Below are positions 1 to 7,107 of a DNA stretch of 20,053 bases, in pieces. Every line of letters begins with the position of its first letter. Position 1 is the first letter of the stretch. This DNA comes from an uncultured Bacilli bacterium (GTDB taxonomy: Bacteria; Bacillota_I; Bacilli_A; RF39; UBA660): the NCBI GenBank assembly GCA_934085635.1, contig CAKOHL010000011.1:1-20053 (forward strand). Direction: 5' to 3'. The notes beneath the pieces are model-generated. The model was not told the origin of the DNA, did no database searches, and worked only from the letters and a program-made list of their open reading frames with translations. The position numbers and the translations under genes were made by a program.

Positions 1-560
1 CTCAAAAGAGTGATGTATTTAAATTTATTGATAACATAGATGATGCTTACATAAGTTCTGTACATATTGTCTTAAGTGGAGATGCAATTCTTTTAGATTA
101 CGAAAAGCAAGGAGACACTGTTATAGGGAAAAGAAATTATCATAATGAAATTACTAATTATATTAAAAAGAATGATGTTTATTACGAATATGTAAATGAT
201 GTAATTGAAAGATTAGATAATTTTGATGAATTTGTTTATGATAAAACATTTACTGATTTAGATAATATAAAGAGATTATTTGATATTGATACTGCTAATG
301 CAAAGACACCTTATTCTTATCAATTGAGTGACGTATTAAATATATATAATGATATTAATAAAACAAATTATTTTGCACCTAATAAAAGCTATGTAGTACT
401 TGATTATAACCTTACTAATGATACTCTTTCTTTTACGCTTGATTTAACTAGTTTATATAATTTGGTTTATGAAAAGGAAGAGGCTAAAGTTACTTATGAA
501 GTTAAATTTACTAAGACTGATAAAGTTGATACTAGCTGGATAGATGAAAAGCTAATCTAG
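1..560 (+). CDS. Hypothetical protein, 3' end only
   Basis: An open frame enters from the left edge (first full codon at base 3) and runs to the TAG at 558-560. About 185 codons are visible and the true start lies outside the window; the TTG at 324 is only an internal codon. The product is acidic and rich in Asp, Asn, Tyr and Lys. No transmembrane segment or catalytic motif can be seen in this part, and I do not recognise the family. The last third alternates hydrophobic and polar residues in a way that suggests beta structure, as in many extracytoplasmic domains, but that is a weak inference. Only a short CTAG/CTAG hairpin follows the stop, so no convincing terminator is seen. Base composition matches the neighbouring genes. 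Confidence 0.75.
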   Translation, partial: QKSDVFKFIDNIDDAYISSVHIVLSGDAILLDYEKQGDTVIGKRNYHNEITNYIKKNDVYYEYVNDVIERLDNFDEFVYDKTFTDLDNIKRLFDIDTANAKTPYSYQLSDVLNIYNDINKTNYFAPNKSYVVLDYNLTNDTLSFTLDLTSLYNLVYEKEEAKVTYEVKFTKTDKVDTSWIDEKLI

Positions 561-637
561 AAAAATATTGCTAGTTTTGTCGAAATGAATGAAATCTTTT
601 TAAAAATATTTTATATTACTAATAGAGGTGAGATAAA

Positions 638-721
638 ATAGAAAAGATTGATGAAATTTTTAATGATATGATAAATGAATTAACTATTTCAATTTTAGAA
701 ACTAAGGAGAAATTTAAATAA
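638..721 (+). pseudogene. Possible small ORF with ATA in the start position
   Basis: A good ribosome binding site (AGAGGTG, 624-630) is followed after seven bases by ATA GAA AAG and an open frame of 27 codons ending in TAA at 719-721, whose stop lies inside a terminator hairpin. The predicted peptide is acidic and helical (EKIDEIFNDMINELTISILE). No ATG, GTG or TTG sits in the right place. Either this is a gene inactivated by a single ATG-to-ATA change, a rare ATA start, a sequencing error, or chance. The combination of binding site, spacing and terminator argues for a former or real gene. Confidence 0.3.
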
Positions 722-750
722 CTTACTAAGTGTTGTGAGTTATTTTTTTT
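718..750 (+). terminator. Intrinsic terminator before gpsB
   Basis: ATAACTTAC (718-726) pairs with GTGAGTTAT (735-743) with one T-G wobble, followed by a T run to 750. It closes the upstream transcript and includes the stop codon of the small ORF at 638-721. Confidence 0.8.
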
Positions 751-789
751 CCTGGTATTTAACAATATATGACAAAACTATTTCTCTAA

Positions 790-818
790 TTGACAAATCA
801 CTTTCTTCATTGTAAAAT
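790..818 (+). promoter_or_regulatory. SigA-type promoter of gpsB/rnpB
   Basis: TTGACA (790-795) is followed by a 17-base spacer and TAAAAT (813-818). It lies just upstream of the gpsB binding site (GGGAG, 831-835) and probably also supplies the precursor of the RNase P RNA, since no separate promoter is evident before rnpB. Confidence 0.8.
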
Positions 819-843
819 TATAGTGTAAAAGGGAGTTGTTATA

Positions 844-1158
844 ATGGAGGATAAAATATTATTAACAGCGAATGATATTCTAGAAAAAGAGTTTAAGATC
901 GATGCTAGAGGTTATAGACCTCAAGAAGTAGATAAATTTCTAGATATTATAATTAAAGACTATACTGAATATGAAAAGATAATCAGTAGGTACAATGCTG
1001 AACTTACTCAGATGGTTAATGAGAATTCTAGACTTAAGAGTGAACTTAGAAATCTTAAGAGTACGCTTAGTGTTGCTGAAAATAGTCGTGGAGTTACCAA
1101 TGTTGATATTCTAAGAAGACTTGGGGAACTTGAAAAAATAGTATATGGAGAAGAGTAA
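844..1158 (+). CDS. gpsB: Cell division and growth regulator GpsB
   Basis: 104 residues, the usual size of GpsB (98 in B. subtilis). The N-terminal DivIVA-like domain is clearly seen: LTANDILEKEFK, then ARGYRPQEVDKFLDIIIKDY at about residues 21-40, the conserved membrane/partner-binding region. A coiled coil follows (about 38-75) and a C-terminal segment with NVDILRRLGELEKIVYG matches the GpsB-specific C-terminal motif. GpsB is a cytoplasmic scaffold at the division site that links penicillin-binding proteins to division and elongation, so its presence indicates a peptidoglycan-making cell. The start ATG has GGGAG eight bases upstream. The gene is followed directly by rnpB, as in B. subtilis, and its TAA stop overlaps the first bases of the RNA's closing helix. 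Confidence 0.95.
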   Translation: MEDKILLTANDILEKEFKIDARGYRPQEVDKFLDIIIKDYTEYEKIISRYNAELTQMVNENSRLKSELRNLKSTLSVAENSRGVTNVDILRRLGELEKIVYGEE

Positions 1159-1494
1159 ATATCTTAGGTAAACGCTGCATATAATTATGTAGAGGAAAGT
1201 CCATACTCGCATAGTCTGAGATGACTATAGTGTTTCGTGCTAGAGGAAAAAATAACTCTAGGTAGATTATTCTAACGGCGATGAAAAAGGAAAGACCTTT
1301 CTTGATTAGTCATAAAGTGCCATAGTGACGATGCGTTTTAGGAATAAAACGAGTGGAACGCGGTAAACCCCACGAGCGAGAAACCCAAATTTGGTAGGGG
1401 AGTCCTCATAAATGAAATGAAAAGAGTGAGGGAGCGAAAGCTAGATAAATGTTTACCACCCGTAAGGGTACAGAAAATGGCTTATTAGATATTT
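1157..1494 (+). ncRNA. rnpB: RNase P RNA, type B
   Basis: This is the catalytic RNA that removes 5' leaders from precursor tRNAs. Landmarks in order are the 5' core with GAGGAAAGTCC (1192-1202), AGTGCCATAGTGACGA near 1316, GGAACGCGGTAAACCCCACG near 1356, GAGCGAGAAACCCAAAT and GGTAGGGGAGTCC typical of Bacillus-type (B) RNAs, and the 3' core ACAGAAAATGGCTTA (1470-1484). The ends are set by the closing helix: AAATATCT (1157-1164) pairs with AGATATTT (1487-1494). The resulting length, about 338 bases, is slightly below that of B. subtilis (about 400). The helix begins on the last two bases of the gpsB stop codon. No U-tract terminator follows, so transcription may continue into the next gene with the 3' end made by processing. 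Confidence 0.95.
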
Positions 1495-1516
1495 ATATAA
1501 ATAAAAAGGAGTATTT

Positions 1517-2011
1517 ATGAAAGATATAGGGACTAAATTCCAAGAAAAAAGAGAAGAAATTGGAATTAAGTTAGAGGAAGCTGCTAAAGATTTAGATATC
1601 ACAGTAGCGCAACTTGAGAATTTAGAAGATGGTAATGTTAATGCATTTAAAGATATCTTTTTTCTAAAAGAACTCATAAAAAAATATGCAACATATCTTA
1701 ATTTAGATGAGAATGAAATAATGGAAGACTTTAATGACTTTGTATTTGATTTTACATCTAGAATACCTGTTGAAGAAATTGAAGAAAAGGTTAAAGAAAT
1801 AGTTTCTCAAAATGAAAAGGAAACTAGAAAAAAAATTAGTTCACCTTACACTAGAAAAAAAGTAAGAAAAGCAAAAATGAAACCTGTTTACTTTTTTAGT
1901 GTTATTACTGTTATTTTAGTTTGTGCGACTTTTATTCTTTTGAACATATTTTTAAATAAACAAAGAGAATTTAATTATATAGGAAGTGAAATTTATGAAT
2001 TTACCAAATAA
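1517..2011 (+). CDS. RodZ-like HTH membrane protein (YmfM-like), short
   Basis: 164 residues. Residues about 4-70 form a RodZ-type helix-turn-helix domain (GTKFQEKREEIGIKLEEAAK, then DITVAQLENLEDGN). An acidic linker and a very basic stretch (about 104-122) lead to one transmembrane segment at about 124-146, giving a cytoplasmic N-terminus. RodZ couples the MreB-directed elongation machinery to the membrane. Only about 18 residues lie outside the membrane, whereas B. subtilis RodZ (about 290-300 residues) has a folded extracytoplasmic domain, so this is a trimmed form. The place before pgsA and recA is that of ymfM in Bacillus and supports the call. GGAG (1508-1511) precedes the ATG by five bases; the 3' end overlaps pgsA by 17 bases. 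Confidence 0.75.
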   Translation: MKDIGTKFQEKREEIGIKLEEAAKDLDITVAQLENLEDGNVNAFKDIFFLKELIKKYATYLNLDENEIMEDFNDFVFDFTSRIPVEEIEEKVKEIVSQNEKETRKKISSPYTRKKVRKAKMKPVYFFSVITVILVCATFILLNIFLNKQREFNYIGSEIYEFTK

Positions 2012-2588
2012 AATTACTATTACTAGAATTGTATTATCTATAATTTGTATAGTACTTCTTATAGTGCCACTTCAAAAGTTTGGTATTGATTTACCACCAG
2101 TTGAGGTTACTGCTGCTATAAGAGTGCCAGTTAAATACATTATTTGTGGATGTTTATTTTTACTAGCTTCTGTTACCGATTTTATTGATGGGCATATTGC
2201 TAGAAAATATAATTTAGTTACAGATTTTGGTAAGGTAATGGATGCAGTTGCAGATAAGATACTTGTTAATGGAGTGTTAATTGCCCTTGCGTGTAATGGA
2301 TTTATTAGTGTAATTATTCCTGTTGTAATTGTTTCAAGAGATATATTTGTTGATTCAATTAAGATGGTAGTTGGTAATAAGGTTGGAGCAGTAGGAGCTT
2401 CTAAAACTGGTAAAATTAAAACTGTATTTATGATGACAGGTGTAACACTAATGCTTTTCTATAATTTACCATTTGAAATATGGGGACTTAAAGTAGCTGA
2501 TTTACTAATTATGATAGCAACTGTATTATCTGTAGTTAGTGGAGTAGAGTACTACGTAAATAATAAAAAATATATTTTAGAGAACTAA
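1995..2588 (+). CDS. pgsA: Phosphatidylglycerophosphate synthase PgsA
   Basis: Transfers a phosphatidyl group from CDP-diacylglycerol to glycerol-3-phosphate, the committed step to phosphatidylglycerol. The CDP-alcohol phosphatidyltransferase signature D-x2-D-G-x2-A-R-x8-G-x3-D-x3-D is complete: D62, D65, G66, A69, R70, G79, D83 and D87 in the 197-residue protein. Several hydrophobic segments surround it, as expected for this integral membrane enzyme. I prefer the ATG at 1995 over the in-frame GTG at 1986, because AGGAAG (1981-1986) is well spaced from the ATG and overlaps the GTG, and because the start MNLPNKITITRI is typical of PgsA. It overlaps the rodZ-like gene by 17 bases, implying translational coupling, and ends in a terminator that includes its stop codon. 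Confidence 0.93.
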   Translation: MNLPNKITITRIVLSIICIVLLIVPLQKFGIDLPPVEVTAAIRVPVKYIICGCLFLLASVTDFIDGHIARKYNLVTDFGKVMDAVADKILVNGVLIALACNGFISVIIPVVIVSRDIFVDSIKMVVGNKVGAVGASKTGKIKTVFMMTGVTLMLFYNLPFEIWGLKVADLLIMIATVLSVVSGVEYYVNNKKYILEN

Positions 2589-2604
2589 TTTAAGTTCTTT
2601 TTTT
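2581..2604 (+). terminator. Terminator of rodZ-pgsA
   Basis: AGAACT (2581-2586) pairs with AGTTCT (2593-2598) across a six-base loop, followed by a T run. The pgsA stop codon (2586-2588) is part of the hairpin. Confidence 0.8.
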
Positions 2605-2621
2605 CTTTGCTTCTTTTTATA

Positions 2622-2649
2622 TTGACATATTTTAAAACTTTGATAAAAT
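2622..2649 (+). promoter_or_regulatory. Upstream recA promoter
   Basis: TTGACA (2622-2627), a 16-base spacer and an extended -10 element TGATAAAAT (2641-2649). It lies about 130 bases before the recA start and would give a leader that contains the second promoter. Confidence 0.6.
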
Positions 2650-2720
2650 AAAATTATGTTACAAAAATTGTCCTTAAATTAAAAATATTTGTTCTTGAAA
2701 ACATCTGTTTGAGAAAAGTG

Positions 2721-2749
2721 TTGACAAATAAGAATAAATGTTTTAAAAT
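2721..2749 (+). promoter_or_regulatory. Proximal recA promoter
   Basis: TTGACA (2721-2726), a 17-base spacer and TAAAAT (2744-2749), with the recA binding site shortly downstream. Spacing and sequence are near consensus for the housekeeping sigma factor. Confidence 0.8.
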
Positions 2750-2775
2750 GTATATAGAACGTAGGAGGAAAACAA

Positions 2776-3798
2776 ATGGCAAAGACAAATAAAATCGGGG
2801 AAAAGGATAAAACATTAGAGCAAGTTTTACTTGATATTGAGAAACAATTTGGTAAAGGTGCAATAATGAAATTAGGAGAAGATGGAGTTAAAGATATAGA
2901 TGTTGTTTCATCTGGTAGTTTAGCTCTTGATATTGCACTTGGTGTAGGAGGTTACCCTAAGGGAAGAATTATAGAAATATATGGACCTGAATCTAGTGGT
3001 AAAACTACTTTTGCATTACACGCTATTGCGGAGGTTCAAAAAACTGGAGGAAGAGCAGCGTTTATAGATGCAGAACACGCACTTGATCCTGTTTATGCTA
3101 GAAATTTAGGAGTTAATATAAATGAACTTTTACTTAGCCAACCTGATACAGGAGAACAAGCTCTAGAAATATGTGAAGCTCTTGTTAGAAGTGAAGCAAT
3201 GAGTATTATAGTTATAGACTCAGTTGCGGCTCTTGTACCACAAGCTGAAATTGAAGGAGAAATGGGCGATTCACACGTTGGTTTACAAGCTAGATTAATG
3301 AGTCAAGCATTAAGAAAATTATCTGGTGCTATTAATAAAACTAATACAATTTGTATATTTATTAACCAATTAAGAGAAAAAGTTGGAGTTATGTTTGGTA
3401 ATCCAGAAACAACTCCTGGTGGAAGAGCACTTAAATTCTATTCATCTATTAGACTTGATGTTAGAAGAGCTGAACAAATTAAGCAAGGCACTGAGGTTGT
3501 TGGTAATAGAACTGTTGTTAAAGTTGTTAAAAATAAAGTAGCTCCACCATTTAAAACTGCTGAAGTTGAAATTATGTATGGTGAAGGTGTTAGTAAAGAA
3601 GGAGAAATTATTGATATTGCTTCTAATCTAAATATCATTGAAAAAAGTGGTGCTTGGTATTCTTACAATGGTGAAAAAATTGGTCAAGGTAAAGAGAATG
3701 TTAAGTTATTGTTAAAAGAAAATAAAGAATTATTTGATGAAATTAATGAGAAAGTAAGAAGTCATTATAATTTTAATAAAGAAAACAAAAGTGAATAA
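2776..3798 (+). CDS. recA: Recombinase RecA
   Basis: ATP-dependent strand-exchange protein that forms filaments on single-stranded DNA and drives recombination and SOS cleavage. 340 residues, a normal length. Visible motifs are the N-terminal KQFGKGAIMKLG, Walker A GPESSGKT (70-77), the catalytic glutamate in FIDAEHALDP (E100), Walker B IIVIDSV (144-150) and loop L2 around MFGNPETTPGGRALKF (206-221). A lysine- and glutamate-rich tail ends the protein. The ATG has an ideal AGGAGG (2763-2768) upstream. Two promoters precede it; a loosely SOS-like AAAC-N4-GTTT lies between them but is not convincing. The downstream neighbour rny is as in B. subtilis. Confidence 0.98.
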   Translation: MAKTNKIGEKDKTLEQVLLDIEKQFGKGAIMKLGEDGVKDIDVVSSGSLALDIALGVGGYPKGRIIEIYGPESSGKTTFALHAIAEVQKTGGRAAFIDAEHALDPVYARNLGVNINELLLSQPDTGEQALEICEALVRSEAMSIIVIDSVAALVPQAEIEGEMGDSHVGLQARLMSQALRKLSGAINKTNTICIFINQLREKVGVMFGNPETTPGGRALKFYSSIRLDVRRAEQIKQGTEVVGNRTVVKVVKNKVAPPFKTAEVEIMYGEGVSKEGEIIDIASNLNIIEKSGAWYSYNGEKIGQGKENVKLLLKENKELFDEINEKVRSHYNFNKENKSE

Positions 3799-3799
3799 T

Positions 3800-3831
3800 A
3801 ATACTTAGAATACTATTCTAGGTATTTTTTT
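3800..3831 (+). terminator. recA terminator
   Basis: AATACTTAGAA (3800-3810) pairs with TTCTAGGTATT (3816-3826) with one T-G wobble, loop TACTA, followed by a T run. It starts one base after the recA stop. Confidence 0.88.
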
Positions 3832-3902
3832 ATAAATAACTTTAAAAAGTACTAACTAAATAGTTATCATTTAAATTAGTATATATAAATCTTAATTTTT
3901 AT

Positions 3903-3956
3903 TTGACAATAAACTAAAATAATCTTAAAATAGAATTAGAAGTATAATTACTTCTA
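3903..3956 (+). promoter_or_regulatory. rny promoter followed by a 5'-end hairpin
   Basis: TTGACA (3903-3908), a 17-base spacer and TAAAAT (3926-3931) predict a transcript start near 3938. A perfect hairpin, TAGAAGTA (3937-3944), loop TAAT, TACTTCTA (3949-3956), would then sit at or within a base of the 5' end of the mRNA. There is no T run after it, so it is not a terminator; a 5' stabilising structure is the simplest reading. Confidence 0.7.
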
Positions 3957-3989
3957 TCTAAGAAAATATATAGTAATGGAGGAAAAGAT

Positions 3990-5543
3990 ATGGATAACAC
4001 ATTATTCTCCATTTTGTTAGTATTGATTGGACTATTTGTTGGAGCATCATTAATACTTTTAATGAATAAATTTAGAGTTTTAAATGCTCATAGAGAAGCT
4101 GATAAATTAAAAGAAAGAGCCGAAAAAGAGGCTGAAAAATTAAAGAGAGATAAAATTTTAGAACTTAAAGAAGAAAGTTATAAACTTAAACAAGAAACAG
4201 ATGAAGAAATAAAAGAAAAGAAAAAAGAAGTTCAAGAACTTAAAGAACTTGTTGAAAATAGAGAACATAGTTTAAATAAGCGTGATGAACTTTTGTCTGA
4301 ACGTGAAAAGAATCTCGATTTAAGAGATAAAGATTTATTAGCAAAACAAAAAGAAATTCAAGAAAAAGACGCAAAAATGGAGTCTATATTAAAAGAACAA
4401 ATTTCTTTATTGGAAAAAATTAGTGGATTTAGTAAAGAAAAAGCAAGAGACCTTGTTATGAAAAAGGTTGAAGACGATATGTCTAAAGAAATAGCAGTTT
4501 ATTTAAGAGAAAGGGAAAATGATGCTAAGTTAGAAGCAGATAAAAAAGCTAAAGAATATTTAGTTAATAGTATGCAAAAGTATTCTGCTGATGTAGCGAG
4601 TGAGCAAACGGTTTCTACAGTTACTCTTCCTAATGATGAGATGAAGGGGAGAATTATTGGTAGAGAAGGAAGAAATATTAGAACTATTGAAGCTATTACA
4701 GGAGTTGATTTAATTATTGATGATACACCTGAAGTTATAGTTTTATCTAGTTTTGATCCTCTTAGAAGAGAGATTGCTAAGGTTACCATTGAGAATTTAA
4801 TTAAAGACGGAAGAATACATCCTGCTAGAATAGAAGAAATTTATGATAAAGTTTGTGAAGACTTTAAAACTATTATTAGAGAAAAGGGAGAAGAGGCTTT
4901 ATTTAGTTTAAGTATTACTAGAGTTAATCCTGAACTTGTTGAATTAATTGGTAAACTTTACTTTAGAACTAGCTATGGTCAAAATGCTTTACAACATTCT
5001 ATTGAGGTTGCTAATTTAGCTGGACTTTTAGCAAGTGAACTTGGAGAAAATGTTATTCTTGCTAAACGTGCTGGACTATTACACGACATTGGTAAAGCCA
5101 TTGACTTTGAAGTTGAGGGTTCTCACGTTGAACTAGGATATGAATTTGCTAGAAAGTATGGAGAAAATGAAGTAGTATTAAATGCTATTTTAAGCCATCA
5201 CGGAGATGAAAAACCAACTCATATTATAAGTGAACTTGTTCAAATAGCTGATGCATTATCTGCTGCTAGACCTGGAGCTAGAAATGACTCATTAGAAAAT
5301 TATATTAAACGTTTACAAAAACTTGAAGAAATAGGTAATTCTATTCCTGGAGTAGAGAAAACATTTGCTATGCAAGCTGGTCGTGAACTTAGAGTTATTG
5401 TTAGACCTGAAGAAGTTGATGACTTAGAAAGCTATAAAATTGCAAGAAATATTAAAGATAGAGTTGAAGAAGAAATGCAATATCCTGGTACTATTAAGGT
5501 TGTTGTTATTCGTGAGACTAGAGCAGAAGAAATTGCAAAGTAG
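3990..5543 (+). CDS. rny: Ribonuclease Y
   Basis: Membrane-anchored endoribonuclease that starts bulk mRNA decay in Firmicutes. 517 residues, as in B. subtilis (520). Domain order: one N-terminal transmembrane helix (about 5-25), a long charged coiled coil (about 30-200), a KH RNA-binding domain with GRIIGREGRNIRTIE (220-234), and an HD phosphohydrolase domain with QHSIEVANLAGLLASELG (335-352) and LLHDIGKA (363-370), where H365-D366 is the metal-binding pair. The C-terminal segment ending in VIRETRA is family-typical. GGAGG (3978-3982) precedes the ATG. It has its own promoter and a terminator whose stem includes the TAG stop. Its probable decay partner, RNase J1, is encoded nearby on the other strand. 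Confidence 0.97.
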   Translation: MDNTLFSILLVLIGLFVGASLILLMNKFRVLNAHREADKLKERAEKEAEKLKRDKILELKEESYKLKQETDEEIKEKKKEVQELKELVENREHSLNKRDELLSEREKNLDLRDKDLLAKQKEIQEKDAKMESILKEQISLLEKISGFSKEKARDLVMKKVEDDMSKEIAVYLRERENDAKLEADKKAKEYLVNSMQKYSADVASEQTVSTVTLPNDEMKGRIIGREGRNIRTIEAITGVDLIIDDTPEVIVLSSFDPLRREIAKVTIENLIKDGRIHPARIEEIYDKVCEDFKTIIREKGEEALFSLSITRVNPELVELIGKLYFRTSYGQNALQHSIEVANLAGLLASELGENVILAKRAGLLHDIGKAIDFEVEGSHVELGYEFARKYGENEVVLNAILSHHGDEKPTHIISELVQIADALSAARPGARNDSLENYIKRLQKLEEIGNSIPGVEKTFAMQAGRELRVIVRPEEVDDLESYKIARNIKDRVEEEMQYPGTIKVVVIRETRAEEIAK

Positions 5544-5560
5544 GGAAACCTACTTTTTTC
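5537..5560 (+). terminator. rny terminator
   Basis: AAAGTAGG (5537-5544), a GAAA tetraloop and CCTACTTT (5549-5556), followed by more T residues. The rny stop codon (5541-5543) is inside the stem. Confidence 0.88.
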
Positions 5561-5582
5561 TATGGCAAAATTTATTTATTTT

Positions 5583-5591
5583 TGGTATACT
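5583..5591 (+). promoter_or_regulatory. Extended -10 promoter candidate for the PHP gene
   Basis: TGGTATACT fits TGnTATAAT with one mismatch. It lies 17 bases before the ATG at 5609, with no recognisable -35 hexamer. The short leader would carry only the binding site AGAGGG. Confidence 0.4.
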
Positions 5592-5608
5592 TATACTAGA
5601 GGGATAAT

Positions 5609-7081
5609 ATGAAGGATATGTATCAAAATTACAATTTTCATACTCATACTAAAAGATGTGGACATGCAGGGATTTATGAAGATAAAGAGTATGTATATTA
5701 TGCAAGAATTAATGGTATAACTAGACTTGGCTTTACTGATCATTCTCCACTTCCAAACATAGAGTTTGCTGACCAAGAATTGAGAATGTTTTCTAGTGAT
5801 GTTGATGATTATATTAAATCTATAAATAGTCTAAAAAAAGAAAATTATGATATGCAAATTCTTGTTGGATTTGAGTCTGAGTTTGATCCTTCATATGAAG
5901 AATATTTAAGAAGACTAAAAAGTAGTGTTGACTATATGATTTTAGGACAACATTTTGTAAAAGATGAAGATAAAAATACCTCGGATTATCCACTTGTTTA
6001 TGCTAGAATGGTTGTTAAAGGTATTGAAAGTGGTATCTTTGACTTTGTAGCGCATCCCGAAATATTTATGTTAGAAATAGATAATTTGGAAACAGAAGAA
6101 GAAAAGAGTGCATTTATGGAAAATGCTGTTAAAGCTTCTATTATGATTTGTGAAACTGCTAGAGAATATGGAATTCCTGTTGAATTAAATGTTAAATATG
6201 CTCTTAGAATAGGAAAAAAGATTCGTACATTTTGGGAAATAGCATCAAAAGAAAACGTAAAAGTTGTTACTGGACTTGACTGTCATAATCCACATCTATT
6301 TAGCGAATTTTTTAAACAAAAAGAAGATGTTATTAATCTTCTAAGTGGACTTAATATTAACTTTGTAAATGGAAATTATAATCCAGTTTTAAATAGATTA
6401 CAAAATCAAAAATTAGATATTATATATAAATCAAGAGAAGGACAAATACTTACTTCATATAGTTCGTATTCACTTTCACTCCTTAATAAAATATTTGATA
6501 GAATACCTAAAGTAAGTGAAGCAGGAGTAGTTGAAAATTATATACTTGAAGAAATTAATAATGAAATAAACTATAATGGTACCTTACATACTAAAAGAAA
6601 TGAGATTGCTTTGGATGAAGTAACACATTTGACTGAAATAGACGCCTATGTAAAAAGTTTTAAGTTGCTTAGGTATAAAAAATCTTTAGAAAGCTATAAT
6701 GAAACTATAAGAGTTTTAACTTCAACATTAAATGCTCTTAAAGAATATGTTAGCCAGTCATTTATGATAGGTGCAGTTAGAAAAGAAGATGTTATTAAAA
6801 TTTCTATTGATTTAATGGAACTTAATACATCTATTAATCCTGTTACCAAAAAGAGTATTATAGAAGAATTAGATAGATATGAAGAATCTCTTAGCAGTTT
6901 TGGAAAGAGTTCATCTTCTAAACTTGTTAAACAAAATCCTTTATTTGATTCAGGTAACGTAAGTGAAAAGGATAAATTTAATTGGAGTTCAGGATTTAGT
7001 AATGTAGTAGGATTAAGTCTAATTATCTCATTTATATGGGGAATTGCTACTGGCATTGCTATTACACTTTTAAAACTATAA
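5609..7081 (+). CDS. PHP-domain phosphoesterase (HisJ-like) with membrane-anchored C-terminal extension
   Basis: 490 residues. Residues 1 to about 260 are a PHP domain of the histidinol-phosphatase type with a full set of metal ligands in order: FHTHT (10-14), CGHA (17-20), DHSP (44-47), E89 in GFESEF, H115 in GQHF, H149 in AHPE and D224-C-H226. Such enzymes hydrolyse phosphate monoesters with a trinuclear metal centre. HisJ is normally about 265-270 residues. Here a further 220 or so follow, mostly helical and charged, ending in a single transmembrane segment (about 465-486). I do not recognise the extension. No histidine biosynthesis gene is nearby, so the substrate is open. AGAGGG (5598-5603) precedes the chosen ATG; ATG 5618 is an alternative. 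The gene converges on rnjA. Confidence 0.8.
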   Translation: MKDMYQNYNFHTHTKRCGHAGIYEDKEYVYYARINGITRLGFTDHSPLPNIEFADQELRMFSSDVDDYIKSINSLKKENYDMQILVGFESEFDPSYEEYLRRLKSSVDYMILGQHFVKDEDKNTSDYPLVYARMVVKGIESGIFDFVAHPEIFMLEIDNLETEEEKSAFMENAVKASIMICETAREYGIPVELNVKYALRIGKKIRTFWEIASKENVKVVTGLDCHNPHLFSEFFKQKEDVINLLSGLNINFVNGNYNPVLNRLQNQKLDIIYKSREGQILTSYSSYSLSLLNKIFDRIPKVSEAGVVENYILEEINNEINYNGTLHTKRNEIALDEVTHLTEIDAYVKSFKLLRYKKSLESYNETIRVLTSTLNALKEYVSQSFMIGAVRKEDVIKISIDLMELNTSINPVTKKSIIEELDRYEESLSSFGKSSSSKLVKQNPLFDSGNVSEKDKFNWSSGFSNVVGLSLIISFIWGIATGIAITLLKL

Positions 7082-7107
7082 AAAAAGCCACATTATATTT
7101 GTGACTT
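7081..7107 (-). terminator. rnjA terminator, possibly bidirectional
   Basis: Read on the minus strand, AAGTCACA and TGTGGCTT (plus-strand bases 7100-7107 and 7085-7092) pair with one G-U wobble and are followed by a U run from 7086 down to 7081. The rnjA stop codon (7095-7093) lies just upstream, in the hairpin loop. On the plus strand the wobble becomes a C-A mismatch, so termination of the PHP transcript here should be weaker. Confidence 0.7.

Noticed and set aside
2697..2712. Possible LexA/SOS box between the two recA promoters (AAAC-N4-GTTT)
   Set aside because: It keeps only the AAC-N4-GTT core of the Firmicutes SOS box and deviates at flanking positions; in AT-rich DNA this is too weak to call.
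3937..3956. Terminator between recA and rny
   Set aside because: There is no T run after the hairpin and it lies downstream of the rny promoter, so it belongs to the rny leader; the real recA terminator is at 3800-3831.
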